Made by a program: the position numbers and the translations under genes
Part shown: positions 16,003 to 24,297 of the stretch, one piece after another
Position numbering within the stretch: position 1 is the first letter of the stretch
Layout: each line of letters starts with the position of its first letter
Notes under the pieces: generated by a model
Database searches by the model: none
The model's input: only the letters and a program-made list of their open reading frames with translations
What the model was told of the DNA's origin: nothing
NCBI RefSeq assembly: GCF_002262885.1
Contig: NZ_NKYF01000003.1
Span: 124,001 to 188,000, forward strand
DNA length: 64,000 nucleotides
Direction: 5' to 3'
Source: Pseudonocardia sp. MH-G8
Lineage (GTDB): Bacteria; Actinomycetota; Actinomycetes; Mycobacteriales; Pseudonocardiaceae

Positions 16003-17534
16003 TGGCTCGCGCACTGCTTTCGCTGCGGGGCGTGCAGAAGCGCTACGGCGGGGTGCGTGCGCTGCGCGGCGTGGACCTCGACGTTCTCGCCGGCGAGGTG
16101 CACGCCCTCGTCGGCGAGAACGGCGCGGGCAAGTCGACCCTGATCAAGATCGTCTCCGGCGCCGAGGTCGCGGACGAGGGCACGGTGGAGATCGACGGCA
16201 CCCCGCTGTCCGGCGGCAGCACGCAGGCGGCCATGGAGTCGGGGATCGCCACCGTCTACCAGGAGCCGCACCTGTTCGGCGAGCTCACGGTGGCCGAGAA
16301 CGTGTTCCTCGGCCGGGAGCTGCGGGCGCGGGGGCGGGTGGACTGGGCGGCCCAGCGCACCCGGGTCGGCGAGCTGTTGGCGCAGATCGGCCTGGACCCG
16401 GGCATGGGCGACGTCCGCATCGCCGACCTGCCCGTGGCCGAGCAGCAGCTCGTCTCCATCGCCAAGTCGTTCGCGCACTCGGCGAAGATCCTGATCCTCG
16501 ACGAGCCGTCGGCGATCCTCACCGATCGGGAGATCGACGTGCTGTTCGGCGTCGTGCGCAACCTGCGCGACGCCGGCGTCGGCATCGTCTACATCTCCCA
16601 CCGGCTCGACGAGCTGGCGCAGATCAGCGACCGCGTCACCGTGCTGCGCGACGGCGAGGTCGTGGCCACCGAGCCGACCGGGGCACTGTCCGTGCGGCAG
16701 GTGGCGGAGCTGATGGTCGGTCACGAGCTGGGCGCCGCCACCGCCGACCGGCCGGCGCCGGCGGGTGACCCGGTGCTGGCCGTGGCCGGGCTCGGGCGCG
16801 GCGGCGCGTTCGCCGGCCTGGACCTGGCGGTGCGCCCGGCCGAGGTCGTCGCGCTCTACGGGCTGGTGGGCTCGGGCACCGGTGCGATCGCCCGCGCGCT
16901 CTACGGCGTGGATCCCGCCGACGAGGGCAGCGTGCACGTCGACGGGCGGCGCGTCCGGCTGCAGTCGCCGGGCGACGCCGCGGCGGCCGGCGTCGCGATG
17001 CTGCCCGGCAACCGCAAGCAGCAGGGCGTGTTCGCGAACAAGTCGATCGCCTTCAACATCTCCAGCGCCCACCTGAAGCACCTCGCGAAGCTCGGGTTCT
17101 GGTTCGACCGCGGGCGTGAGAAGTCCATCGCGCAGGATTTCCTGCGCCGGATCTCGATCAAGGCTCCCGACGTGGGCACCGCGGTCGGCGCGCTGTCCGG
17201 GGGCAACCAGCAGAAGGTCGTGCTCGCCCGCCAGCTCGTGCGCGCCCCCCGGGTGCTGGTCCTGGAGGAGCCCACCCAGGGCGTCGACGTGGGCGCGAAG
17301 GAGGAGATCCACCGGCTGGTGCTGGAGCTCGCCGACGGCGGCAGCGCCGTTCTCGTCATCTCGACCGATCTCGCGGAGGTGCTGCAGCTCGCCGACCGCG
17401 TGCTGGTGGTCCGCAAGGGCAGCGTGGTGCGGGAGTTCCCGCGCGGCGCGGGCCAGGCCGAGGTGCTCGCGGCGGCGGCGGGCGACGACGGCGGGCAACC
17501 GGTGGAGCCCGACGTGCAGGAGGTGCACCGGTGA
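16002..17534 (+). CDS. sugar ABC transporter ATP-binding protein, two fused ATPase domains
   Basis: This 510-residue CUT2-type ATPase contains two nucleotide-binding domains. The first has an intact Walker A (VGENGAGKSTLIK) and Walker B (ILILDEPSA). The second, from about residue 255, has a degenerate Walker A (YGLVGSGTGAIARALYG) but an intact signature (LSGGNQQKVVLARQL) and Walker B (VLVLEEPTQG). This asymmetry is normal for RbsA/XylG/RhaT-type proteins. It energises import with the two permeases downstream and overlaps the first by GTGA. Confidence 0.95.
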   Translation: MARALLSLRGVQKRYGGVRALRGVDLDVLAGEVHALVGENGAGKSTLIKIVSGAEVADEGTVEIDGTPLSGGSTQAAMESGIATVYQEPHLFGELTVAENVFLGRELRARGRVDWAAQRTRVGELLAQIGLDPGMGDVRIADLPVAEQQLVSIAKSFAHSAKILILDEPSAILTDREIDVLFGVVRNLRDAGVGIVYISHRLDELAQISDRVTVLRDGEVVATEPTGALSVRQVAELMVGHELGAATADRPAPAGDPVLAVAGLGRGGAFAGLDLAVRPAEVVALYGLVGSGTGAIARALYGVDPADEGSVHVDGRRVRLQSPGDAAAAGVAMLPGNRKQQGVFANKSIAFNISSAHLKHLAKLGFWFDRGREKSIAQDFLRRISIKAPDVGTAVGALSGGNQQKVVLARQLVRAPRVLVLEEPTQGVDVGAKEEIHRLVLELADGGSAVLVISTDLAEVLQLADRVLVVRKGSVVREFPRGAGQAEVLAAAAGDDGGQPVEPDVQEVHR

Positions 17535-18529
17535 CCACCACGACCGCGGCCCCGCCCGCGGCCCGCCGCAGGCTGCGGGTGCGCGCGATCGAAGGTCAGG
17601 AGCTCGCGCTCATCGGCGTGACAGGGCTGCTGTGGATCGTGCTCTCGCTCGCCACGGACACGTTCCTCACCACGGGCAACGTGGCGAACGTCCTGTTCAC
17701 GGTGGCGCCGATCGCGCTGGTCGGGATCGGCATGACGGCCGTGATCGTCACCGCCGGGATCGACGTCTCGGTGGGCAGCCAGGCGGCCGTGGTGATGGTG
17801 GTGGTCGCGCTGCTCCTGCGCGACGCCGGGCTCGCCTTCCTGCCCGCAGTGGCCGTCGCCGTCGTCACCGGGCTGGTGCTGGGCCTCGTCAACGGGCTGA
17901 TCGTGGCCTACGGCGGCATCCACCCGATCATCGTCACGTTCGGCACGCTCAACATCTACCGGTTCGTCGCGCTGCAGATCTTCGGCAGCGAGCAGGTGGC
18001 AGGCGTGCCCGACACGCTGGGCGTGCTCGGCGGCGGCACGGAGGCCAGGCTGCTGGGCGTGCCCACCGCCTGGTGGCTCACGCTGGTCCTGGCCGCCGCC
18101 ATGTGGTGCTACATGCGGCTCTGGGCCACCGGCCGGCACCTCTACGCGGTGGGTGGTGACGCGTTCGCCGCGCGCCTGGCCGGCGTGCGGGTGCGGCGGC
18201 GCCAGATCAGCGCGTACGTCCTCACCGGCGCGTGCGTCGGGCTCGCGGCGTGCGTGCTGATCGGCAGCGGCGGGCTGGTGCAGCAGAACGTGGGTACCGG
18301 CCTGGAGCTGGAGGTGATCGCCGCCGTCGTGATCGGGGGCACGAGCATCATCGGCGGCCGCGGCACCGTGCTGGGCACCCTGCTCGGCGCGCTGCTGGTC
18401 GGCACCGTCTCCAACGCCGTCACGCTGCTGAGCTGGCCCACCGAGCTCGCGCAGCTGTTCATCGGCGTGTTCATCCTCGTGGCGGTCGGCGTCGACCTGC
18501 TGCGCGAGCGGCGGAGGAGCGCGCGATGA
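17531..18529 (+). CDS. sugar ABC transporter permease 1 (RbsC/RhaP type)
   Basis: This 332-residue membrane protein has the CUT2 permease layout of eight to ten helices. Characteristic segments are VTAGIDVSVGSQAAVVMVVV and VIGGTSIIGGRGTVLGTLLG. The GTG start overlaps the ATPase stop and its own stop overlaps the next permease ATG, so stoichiometric expression is likely. The operon encodes two different permeases, as in rhamnose, autoinducer-2 and erythritol-type importers, rather than one used as a homodimer. Confidence 0.93.
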   Translation: MTTTTAAPPAARRRLRVRAIEGQELALIGVTGLLWIVLSLATDTFLTTGNVANVLFTVAPIALVGIGMTAVIVTAGIDVSVGSQAAVVMVVVALLLRDAGLAFLPAVAVAVVTGLVLGLVNGLIVAYGGIHPIIVTFGTLNIYRFVALQIFGSEQVAGVPDTLGVLGGGTEARLLGVPTAWWLTLVLAAAMWCYMRLWATGRHLYAVGGDAFAARLAGVRVRRRQISAYVLTGACVGLAACVLIGSGGLVQQNVGTGLELEVIAAVVIGGTSIIGGRGTVLGTLLGALLVGTVSNAVTLLSWPTELAQLFIGVFILVAVGVDLLRERRRSAR

Positions 18530-19599
18530 CCGAGACACAGACAGCCCCTGCTCCCGCCGCGGATCGCGGTGAGAGCCTCGCCGCGCGGGTACTGCGGATC
18601 GCGTTGACCGAGCGGGTGGTGCTGCTCGCGGTGCTGCTCGTCGTCGTGGTCGTGTGGTTCCGCGTGCTCGGCGCGGGCGGCTACCTCGTCGCCCCCTACG
18701 ACGTGGGCTACCTCGGCAACGCGCTCGAGTCGATGGTGCCGTTCGCGCTGTTGGCGATCGCGGAGCTGTTCGTCATCGTGTCCGGTCGCGGCGGCATCGA
18801 CCTCTCGGTCGGGGCCATCGTGTCGCTGGCCGGGATGGCGTTCGGGTTGATGGTCGGGGTCTGGGGGTGGCCGCTGCTGCCCGCGATCGTCGGCTGCGTC
18901 GCCGTGGGCGGCCTGCTCGGCGCCGTCAACGGGGCGCTGGTGGCCTACCTGCGGTTCCCGGCGCTGATCGCGACGCTCGCGACGTACTACGCGTACAGCT
19001 CGCTGGCGCTGGTCAGCAACGCGAACGCACCCATCTCCACACCGCCGGTCGTCGACCTGCACTCGCTCACCAGCAACGTCCGGCTCCCGCTGCTCCCCCC
19101 GGTCCCGCTGCACGTGTTCACGATCCTGCTGCCCTGCGCGGTGCTGGCCTGGGTGGTGGTCTCGCGCTCGACCTACGGTCGGTCGCTGTACGCGGTGGGC
19201 ACCAACGACGTCGCCGCCGCGTACGCGACGCAGCCGGTGGCACGCACCCGGTTCACCGCGTTCGTGGTGTCCGGGCTGCTCTCGGGCGTGGTCGCCGTGG
19301 TGACGGTGGCCCAGTTCGCGTCCGCCCGGCCCGACGCCGGCATCGTCGGCAACGGGATGGCACTGCCCGCGATCACGGTGGCGGTGCTGGGCGGGGTCGC
19401 CATCCAGGGCGGCATCGGGCGCGTCGGCGGGGTGCTCGTGGCGGCGCTGCTGGTCACGTGGCTCAACGCCGGGATGCTGCTGGCGTTCCCCGAGGGCTCC
19501 GCGGGCAGCCGCTACCAGCTGCTCGCGCTCGGGCTGGTGCTCGTACTGTCCGCGCTGCTCAACACGCTCGCGTTGCGTCGGTACGGGAGGTTGTCGTGA
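18526..19599 (+). CDS. sugar ABC transporter permease 2 (RhaQ type)
   Basis: This 357-residue CUT2 permease shows the family loop VSGRGGIDLSVGAIVSLAGM and VAVLGGVAIQGGIGRVGGVL. It is the second, non-identical permease of the importer. The ATG overlaps the previous TGA, and the stop overlaps the aldolase GTG, so transport and metabolism genes are translationally linked. Confidence 0.93.
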   Translation: MTETQTAPAPAADRGESLAARVLRIALTERVVLLAVLLVVVVVWFRVLGAGGYLVAPYDVGYLGNALESMVPFALLAIAELFVIVSGRGGIDLSVGAIVSLAGMAFGLMVGVWGWPLLPAIVGCVAVGGLLGAVNGALVAYLRFPALIATLATYYAYSSLALVSNANAPISTPPVVDLHSLTSNVRLPLLPPVPLHVFTILLPCAVLAWVVVSRSTYGRSLYAVGTNDVAAAYATQPVARTRFTAFVVSGLLSGVVAVVTVAQFASARPDAGIVGNGMALPAITVAVLGGVAIQGGIGRVGGVLVAALLVTWLNAGMLLAFPEGSAGSRYQLLALGLVLVLSALLNTLALRRYGRLS

Positions 19600-20381
19600 C
19601 GTTCACGCACCAGCCGGCCGACGTGCCGGCGGAGCTGGTGGCGCTCACCCGCCGCCTCGGCGACCCGGCGGCCGACCTCGTGGTCCTCGCCGAGGGCAAC
19701 ACCTCGGTCCGGCTGCCCGGCGACCGGTTCGCGGTGAAGGCCAGCGGGTCGCGGATGGACCTCGCCGAGGCGGGCGACTTCGTCGTCGGAGACCTGCCGG
19801 AGCTGGTCGAGGTGCTGGAGCGCGGCGGCACCGACCAGGAGACGCTGTCGCGGCTGCTGTCGGCCGTTCCCGTGCGTGAGCGGACGGAGGCAATCAGACA
19901 CAGGGCGTCGATCGAGACGCTCGTGCACGTCGTCGCCCTGGCCGCCGGCGCCGACTGGGTGGCGCACACGCACCCGACGGCGATCGTCGGGCTGCTGGCC
20001 GTGTCGGAGGCACGGGAGCTGTGGGAGGCGCCGCTCTTCCCGGACGAGGCCGTGGTGCTCGGCGAGCCGGTGTGGGTGCCCTACGCCGCGCCGGGCATCG
20101 CGCTCGGCGCGGGTGTGCACGCCGCCGTGCGCGAGCGGCTCGACCGCGACGGCGCCCCACCGCGCCTGGTCCTGCTCGGCAACCACGGCATCGTCGCGCT
20201 CGGCGCCAGCGCGGCCGAGGTCGAGACGATCACGACGATGGCGGTGAAGGCCGCGCGGGTCCGCGCGGTGGCGCTCGGCGCCGGCACACCCGCCCCGCTG
20301 GGGATCGATCACGCCCGCGAGCTCGCCGGACGTCCCGACGAGGCAGCTCGCCGCACGCTACTGGGAGGCACCCGCACATGA
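19596..20381 (+). CDS. class II aldolase/adducin-family protein
   Basis: This 261-residue protein has the class II aldolase fold. Candidate zinc ligands are His residues in WVAHTHPTAIVGLL and in LLGNHGIVALG. The N-terminal AEGNTSVRL is the family's phosphate-binding loop. Relatives include fuculose-, rhamnulose- and ribulose-phosphate aldolases/epimerases and oxo-tetronate phosphate decarboxylases. It probably cleaves or rearranges a sugar phosphate derived from the imported compound. Translationally coupled on both sides. No kinase is encoded in the operon, so the phosphorylation step must occur elsewhere or the substrate is not phosphorylated. Confidence 0.88.
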   Translation: MTFTHQPADVPAELVALTRRLGDPAADLVVLAEGNTSVRLPGDRFAVKASGSRMDLAEAGDFVVGDLPELVEVLERGGTDQETLSRLLSAVPVRERTEAIRHRASIETLVHVVALAAGADWVAHTHPTAIVGLLAVSEARELWEAPLFPDEAVVLGEPVWVPYAAPGIALGAGVHAAVRERLDRDGAPPRLVLLGNHGIVALGASAAEVETITTMAVKAARVRAVALGAGTPAPLGIDHARELAGRPDEAARRTLLGGTRT

Positions 20382-21229
20382 ACCCGCTCGGCATCCACGC
20401 GCTCGTCTGGGCCGGTGGCTGGTCGCACGAGGAGTGCGAGCACGCCGTGCGCAGCACCCGCGAGGCCGGCTACGACATCCTCGAGATCCCGGCGCTGGAC
20501 CCCGCCTCGATCGACATCCCGCACACGAAGGCGGTGCTCGCCGGGCACGGCGTCCGCGGGGTCTGCTCGCTGGGCCTCGACCTGGACGCCGACATCTCCT
20601 CCCCCGACCCGGACGTGGTCGCCCGGGGGCAGGCCCGGCTCGCGGACGCCCTGGCCGTCGTCACCGGGATCGGCGGTGACTACCTGGGCGGCGCCGTCTT
20701 CTCCGCCCTGGCCAAGTACGACCGCCCGCTCGATCCGCGCGGGCGCGAGAACATGATCGCCGGCCTGCGCACCCTCGCCCGCGAAGCCGCCGGCCACGGC
20801 GTCACCGTGGGGCTGGAGCCGGTGAACCGCTACGAGTCGAACGCGATCAACACCGTGGCCGACGCCCTGGCCGTGATCGACGAGGTCGGCGAGCCGAACG
20901 TCGTGGTCCACCTGGACGTCTACCACGCCAACATCGAGGAGACCGACTTCGTCTCCCCCGTCCGCGAGGCCGGCTCACGGTTGGGCTACGTGCACATCGG
21001 CGAGTCCCACCGCGGCTACCTGGGCACCGGCACGATCGACTTCCCCGCGTTCTTCGGGGCACTGCGCGACACGGGCTACTCCGGACCCGTGACGTTCGAG
21101 TCGTTCTCACGGGCGGTGGTGTCGGCGGACCTGTCGGACCGGTTGGCGGTCTGGCGCGACCTGTGGAGCGACGGGATGGACCTGGCGACGCACGCCCGTC
21201 GCTTCATCACGGACGCGCTCACCGGCTGA
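20378..21229 (+). CDS. sugar (phosphate) isomerase/epimerase, TIM barrel, psicose-3-epimerase-like
   Basis: This 283-residue TIM-barrel protein belongs to the AP endonuclease 2-like sugar isomerase/epimerase family. The four metal ligands expected from ketose 3-epimerases are visible in order: Glu in VGLEPVNRYES, Asp in VVHLDVYHANIEE, His in YVHIGESHRG and Glu in TFESFSR. The N-terminal YLGGAVFSALAKYDRPLD resembles D-tagatose/D-psicose 3-epimerases. It is the last gene of the operon and probably acts just before or after the aldolase. A 62-bp palindrome begins 2 bases after its stop. Confidence 0.9.
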   Translation: MNPLGIHALVWAGGWSHEECEHAVRSTREAGYDILEIPALDPASIDIPHTKAVLAGHGVRGVCSLGLDLDADISSPDPDVVARGQARLADALAVVTGIGGDYLGGAVFSALAKYDRPLDPRGRENMIAGLRTLAREAAGHGVTVGLEPVNRYESNAINTVADALAVIDEVGEPNVVVHLDVYHANIEETDFVSPVREAGSRLGYVHIGESHRGYLGTGTIDFPAFFGALRDTGYSGPVTFESFSRAVVSADLSDRLAVWRDLWSDGMDLATHARRFITDALTG

Positions 21230-21230
21230 A

Positions 21231-21292
21231 GATCCCGAGTATCGGTTGCTCATTGTTGTGATCACAGCAATGGACAACCGATAGTCGAGATC
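21231..21292. repeat. 62-bp near-perfect palindrome bounded by GATC, likely terminator
   Basis: The segment is symmetric about 21261/21262. TATCGGTTG (21240-21248) pairs with CAACCGATA (21275-21283), CATTG pairs with CAATG, and the centre is GTGATCAC. GATC plus CGA extend the symmetry to both ends. Only 5 of 31 base pairs mismatch. It is less GC-rich than its surroundings. Being directly after a seven-gene operon, it is most simply a terminator, but a dispersed repeat or a protein-binding site is possible. Confidence 0.75.
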
Positions 21293-21330
21293 ATGGAACC
21301 GTAGGCAGCCCGGCATCGTCAGTGCCGGGC

Positions 21331-22161
21331 ATGTCCATCGATCTCGCCCGGCCGTTCCGCGGGTCCACTGCCGTCGCTGCCGGGTTGTTGACCTGGGGTG
21401 AGCTGCGCGGGCCACGGTTCCAGAAACTCTTCCCCGACGTCTACGCTCCCGCGCACCTCGAACCGACCCTCGTGCTGCGTTCCGTGGCCGCGGCCGTCCT
21501 GGTCGAGGGGCGCGGAGTGCTCGCCGGCTACTCGGCCGCCGAACTGCTCGACGCGTCCTGCGGCCCGGCGGACGCCCCGGCCGAGGTGTTGATGCTGCGT
21601 CCCGGTGGGCAGAGCTACCGGTACCCCAGCCTGCGCGTGCACCGTGATCTCGTCGACCCGACGGAAACGACCGACGTCGACGGCTGCGCGGTCACGAACG
21701 CCGCCCGCACCGCGTTCGACCTCGCCCGCTGGGTGTCGTCCCTCGTCGAGAAGGTCGTGGCGGTGGACGTGCTGGCGTACAAGCGCGGCATTGCGCTCGA
21801 CGACCTCGTCCGGCTGCGGCTGACGCACCCCGGCGCATGGGGTGCGCGACACCTGACCGCCGTCCTTCGCCACGCCACCGACCTCGCGGAATCGCCGATG
21901 GAGACGCGCATCCGGATGGCGTTGTTGGCCGCCGGGCTGCCGCTGCCGACCCTCCAGTTCGAGGTTCAGGCGGGTGGCAAGGTGCGCCGGCTCGATCTGG
22001 CCTACCCCGAGGTGAAGCTCGCGATCGAGTACGACGGCGAGGACCACCGCCGGAAGGACCGCGCACGCCGCGACCTCGAGCGCGAGGCCGCCCTCGTCGC
22101 ACTCGGCTGGCTGATCCTCCGCTCGACGCGGGCATCGTTCACCGGCGTCCGGACCTGGTAG
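21331..22161 (+). CDS. DUF559-type endonuclease-fold protein, 3' end probably frameshifted
   Basis: This 276-residue protein has an actinobacterial N-terminal domain (LLTWGELRGPRFQKLFPDVY) and a C-terminal DUF559/VSR-like nuclease fold with the acidic motif LAIEYDGEDHRRKDRARRDL. The family normally ends with a helix like RPDLVARAVESELRRRG. That exact stretch is present, but in another frame, ending at 22211. The visible stop at 22161 therefore looks like the result of a one-base shift around 22120-22140. ATG at 21331 follows a hairpin (GCCCGGCA / TGCCGGGC, 21308-21330); GTG at 21322 is an alternative. Function unknown. Confidence 0.75.
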   Translation: MSIDLARPFRGSTAVAAGLLTWGELRGPRFQKLFPDVYAPAHLEPTLVLRSVAAAVLVEGRGVLAGYSAAELLDASCGPADAPAEVLMLRPGGQSYRYPSLRVHRDLVDPTETTDVDGCAVTNAARTAFDLARWVSSLVEKVVAVDVLAYKRGIALDDLVRLRLTHPGAWGARHLTAVLRHATDLAESPMETRIRMALLAAGLPLPTLQFEVQAGGKVRRLDLAYPEVKLAIEYDGEDHRRKDRARRDLEREAALVALGWLILRSTRASFTGVRTW

Positions 22162-22300
22162 CCCGCGCGGTGGAGTCCGAGCTGCGCCGCCGCGGCCTCC
22201 ACGTCTCATGATCCGATACTTGAGATCTTCCCTCGCCGGTGGGGTGGAGATCCCCCGCGCGCGGGAGGGCCGCCGGGCCGGGGGCCGTGAGGCTGGTCGG

Positions 22301-22819
22301 ATGACACTGCCAGCCGTGGTTCCCGCTCACCACCGGGACGGGCGGCCCGTTCCGCGGTGGGCTGTCGTGGCCGCGCACCTCGTCCCGCTCACCACCCTGC
22401 CGTCCGCGCTGTGGCGGATCCCGCTCTCGTTCGGCTTCCCGATGGGGGTGGTCGGCGTGCACCTGCAGTGGTGGGAGCCGTACTACTTCGTGGCGCTCAG
22501 CCTGGTGACCGAAGGCGTGGCACTGCTGACGCTCGGGCTCGTCCAGCCGTGGGGTGAGCGGGTGCCCGGCTGGGTCCCGCTGCTGGGTGGCCGCCGGGTG
22601 CCGCCGCTCGCCGCCGTGGTGCCCGCGGCGCTGGGGGCCGTGGCGCTGCAGCTGATCTGGGCGTTCGCCTTCCGCGACTTCCCACACCTGGGCGACTTCC
22701 ACTTCGCCCACGAGGGCTGGAGGCTGCTCATGGTCGCCTGCTACGCGCCGCTGCTGCTGTGGGCGCCGCTCCTCGCCGCGGTCACCGTGGCCTACTACCG
22801 GCGCCGGTGCCGGGGCTGA
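22301..22819 (+). CDS. hypothetical membrane protein (172 aa)
   Basis: This is a four-helix membrane protein starting MTLPAVVPAHHRDGRPVPRW. Hydrophobic stretches lie at about residues 20-40, 58-80, 100-125 and 145-168. WRIPLSFGFPMGV and LQWWEPYYFVALSLV are likely conserved loops, and similar proteins are common and uncharacterised in actinobacteria. The upstream in-frame ATG at 22208 would add an unconvincing Arg-rich leader. The 3' end overlaps the convergent LysR gene by 38 bases. Confidence 0.65.
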   Translation: MTLPAVVPAHHRDGRPVPRWAVVAAHLVPLTTLPSALWRIPLSFGFPMGVVGVHLQWWEPYYFVALSLVTEGVALLTLGLVQPWGERVPGWVPLLGGRRVPPLAAVVPAALGAVALQLIWAFAFRDFPHLGDFHFAHEGWRLLMVACYAPLLLWAPLLAAVTVAYYRRRCRG

Positions 22820-23702
22820 GCTGCGGGAAGGTATCGGCCGCCACCGCGAGGAAGCCGGCCAGCACCGGGGACTCGTTCCCGGGCCGCCAGCACAGCGCCA
22901 CCGGCACCTGCAGGTCCGCACCGGTCACCGGGCGGAAGGCGACGCCCTCGAAGTGCAGCCACTCGGCCGAGGCCGGCAGCAGGGCAACGCCCACGGCGGC
23001 GGCAACGAGGGCCACCACGGTGTAGGTGTCCTGGGCCTCCTGCACCACCCGCGGCCAGAACCCGACGGACGCGCAGCCGCGCACCGCGGTGTCGCGCAGG
23101 TGGGAGCCCTGCCGGTCGGGGTAGCTGACGAAGTTCTCCTCGGCCAGCTCGACCAGCGGCACCGATGTCCGGGCGGCGAGCGGGTGCTCGTCCGGGAGCA
23201 CGGCCACCAGGTCCTCGTCGAGCAGGGCGCGGCTCTCGAGCGACGCGGGCACGGGCGCCCGCAGCAACCCGACGTCGATGCCGCCGTCGAGCAACGCGCT
23301 GATCTGCGCGCCGCTGAACACCGAGGGGTGCAGCTCGAGGCGGACCAGCGGGTAGCGCGCGCGGTAGGCCCGGGTCATCCGCGGCAGCAATCGCCAGGTC
23401 GTCGCGCCGGTGAGGCCCACGCGGATCTCGCCGCGCTCGCCCTGCTCGGTGAGCAGCACCGACTCACGGGCCCGGTCGGCCTCGGTGAGGACCCGGCGGG
23501 CGTGCTCGAGGAAGACCGCACCGGCGTTGGTGAGCCGGACCTGACGGGTGGTGCGTTCCAGCAGCTGGACGCCCAGATCGCGCTCCAGGTGCTTGATCTG
23601 CTGGCTGAACGGGGGTTGCGCGATGTGCAGCCGAGCCGCGGCCCGCCCGAAGTGCAGCTCCTCCGCCACCGCGACGAAGGCGCGCAGGTGCCGCAGCTCC
23701 AT
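22782..23702 (-). CDS. LysR-family transcriptional regulator
   Basis: This 306-residue regulator starts [20 protein letters not shown], the canonical LysR helix-turn-helix, followed by a periplasmic-binding-like effector domain ([20 protein letters not shown] onward). The N-terminal pattern [20 protein letters not shown] is close to the BenM/CatM/CbbR branch, which controls aromatic or organic-acid catabolism. It is divergent from the nine-gene tricarboxylate-transporter operon and is the likely activator of it. A perfect 12-bp palindrome lies 22 bases upstream of its ATG. Confidence 0.93.
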   Translation of the reverse strand: MELRHLRAFVAVAEELHFGRAAARLHIAQPPFSQQIKHLERDLGVQLLERTTRQVRLTNAGAVFLEHARRVLTEADRARESVLLTEQGERGEIRVGLTGATTWRLLPRMTRAYRARYPLVRLELHPSVFSGAQISALLDGGIDVGLLRAPVPASLESRALLDEDLVAVLPDEHPLAARTSVPLVELAEENFVSYPDRQGSHLRDTAVRGCASVGFWPRVVQEAQDTYTVVALVAAAVGVALLPASAEWLHFEGVAFRPVTGADLQVPVALCWRPGNESPVLAGFLAVAADTFPQLSPGTGAGSRPR

Positions 23703-23723
23703 GATCAGCTCCGATCCGGGATA

Positions 23724-23735
23724 GAGACGCGTCTC
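23724..23735. promoter_or_regulatory. perfect palindrome in the LysR/tct intergenic region
   Basis: GAGACGCGTCTC is a perfect 12-bp palindrome between the divergent LysR and TctB genes. It lacks the textbook T-N11-A spacing but lies where LysR regulators bind. A weak TTGGAC / TACTGT pair (23761-23791, 19-base spacer) may be the tct promoter, in keeping with activator dependence. Confidence 0.4.
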
Positions 23736-23826
23736 GTCTCAGTCGTGCCGCCATCTTGTATTGGACCGGAAGAGCCCGCACTGCCTACTGTCCGTGCACA
23801 CGTTCGGCCTCAAGGGAGAGGTGCCG

Positions 23827-24297
23827 ATGGCGCAGTCGCGCACAGTTCGAGGGCAGTTGCACCGGATCGGGCCGCTGCTCGTGCTCGCCGTCGGGGTGGG
23901 CGCGATCGTCGGCGCGGTCGGGCTCTCGCTGGGCGAGCTCACCGCTCCGGGCCCCGGGTTGTGGCCCTTCGTCGTCGCGCTGCTGCTCACCGGCACGGCG
24001 CTGGTCCTGGTGGTGATCGACGACCCCGAGGACTACGAGCCCTGGACGGGCGGCACCGCACGCATCGCGGGCGGGATCGCCGGGCTGGCGGTCTTCGTGG
24101 TGGCGTTCGAGGCGATCGGCTTCCTGCTCCCGGCGTTCCTGATGCTGCTGCTCTGGCTGCGGGTCTTCGGCCGCGAGTCGTGGCGCTGGGCGCTCGGGCT
24201 GGCCCTCGCCGGGTCGCTGGGCCTGTACCTGCTGTTCGACCAGGCGCTGGGCGTCCCGTTCCCGGACGACGTCGTCGCCGGTCTGGTGGGTGGCTGA
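23827..24297 (+). CDS. tctB: tripartite tricarboxylate transporter small permease TctB
   Basis: This 156-residue protein has four hydrophobic helices, with the TctB-like GELTAPGPGLWPFVVALLLT at about residues 35-55. It is the small membrane subunit that pairs with TctA. GGGAGAGG precedes the ATG by 6 bases. It opens a nine-gene operon in which every junction overlaps or is nearly overlapping. The early position directly opposite a LysR gene mirrors many substrate-inducible TTT systems. Confidence 0.85.
   Translation: MAQSRTVRGQLHRIGPLLVLAVGVGAIVGAVGLSLGELTAPGPGLWPFVVALLLTGTALVLVVIDDPEDYEPWTGGTARIAGGIAGLAVFVVAFEAIGFLLPAFLMLLLWLRVFGRESWRWALGLALAGSLGLYLLFDQALGVPFPDDVVAGLVGG

Noticed and set aside
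14430..17534. Open frame of 1034 codons spanning DeoR, binding protein and ATPase
   Set aside because: Only the part from 16002 is a real gene. The upstream part is low-complexity Arg/Ser/Pro sequence out of frame with two well-supported genes.
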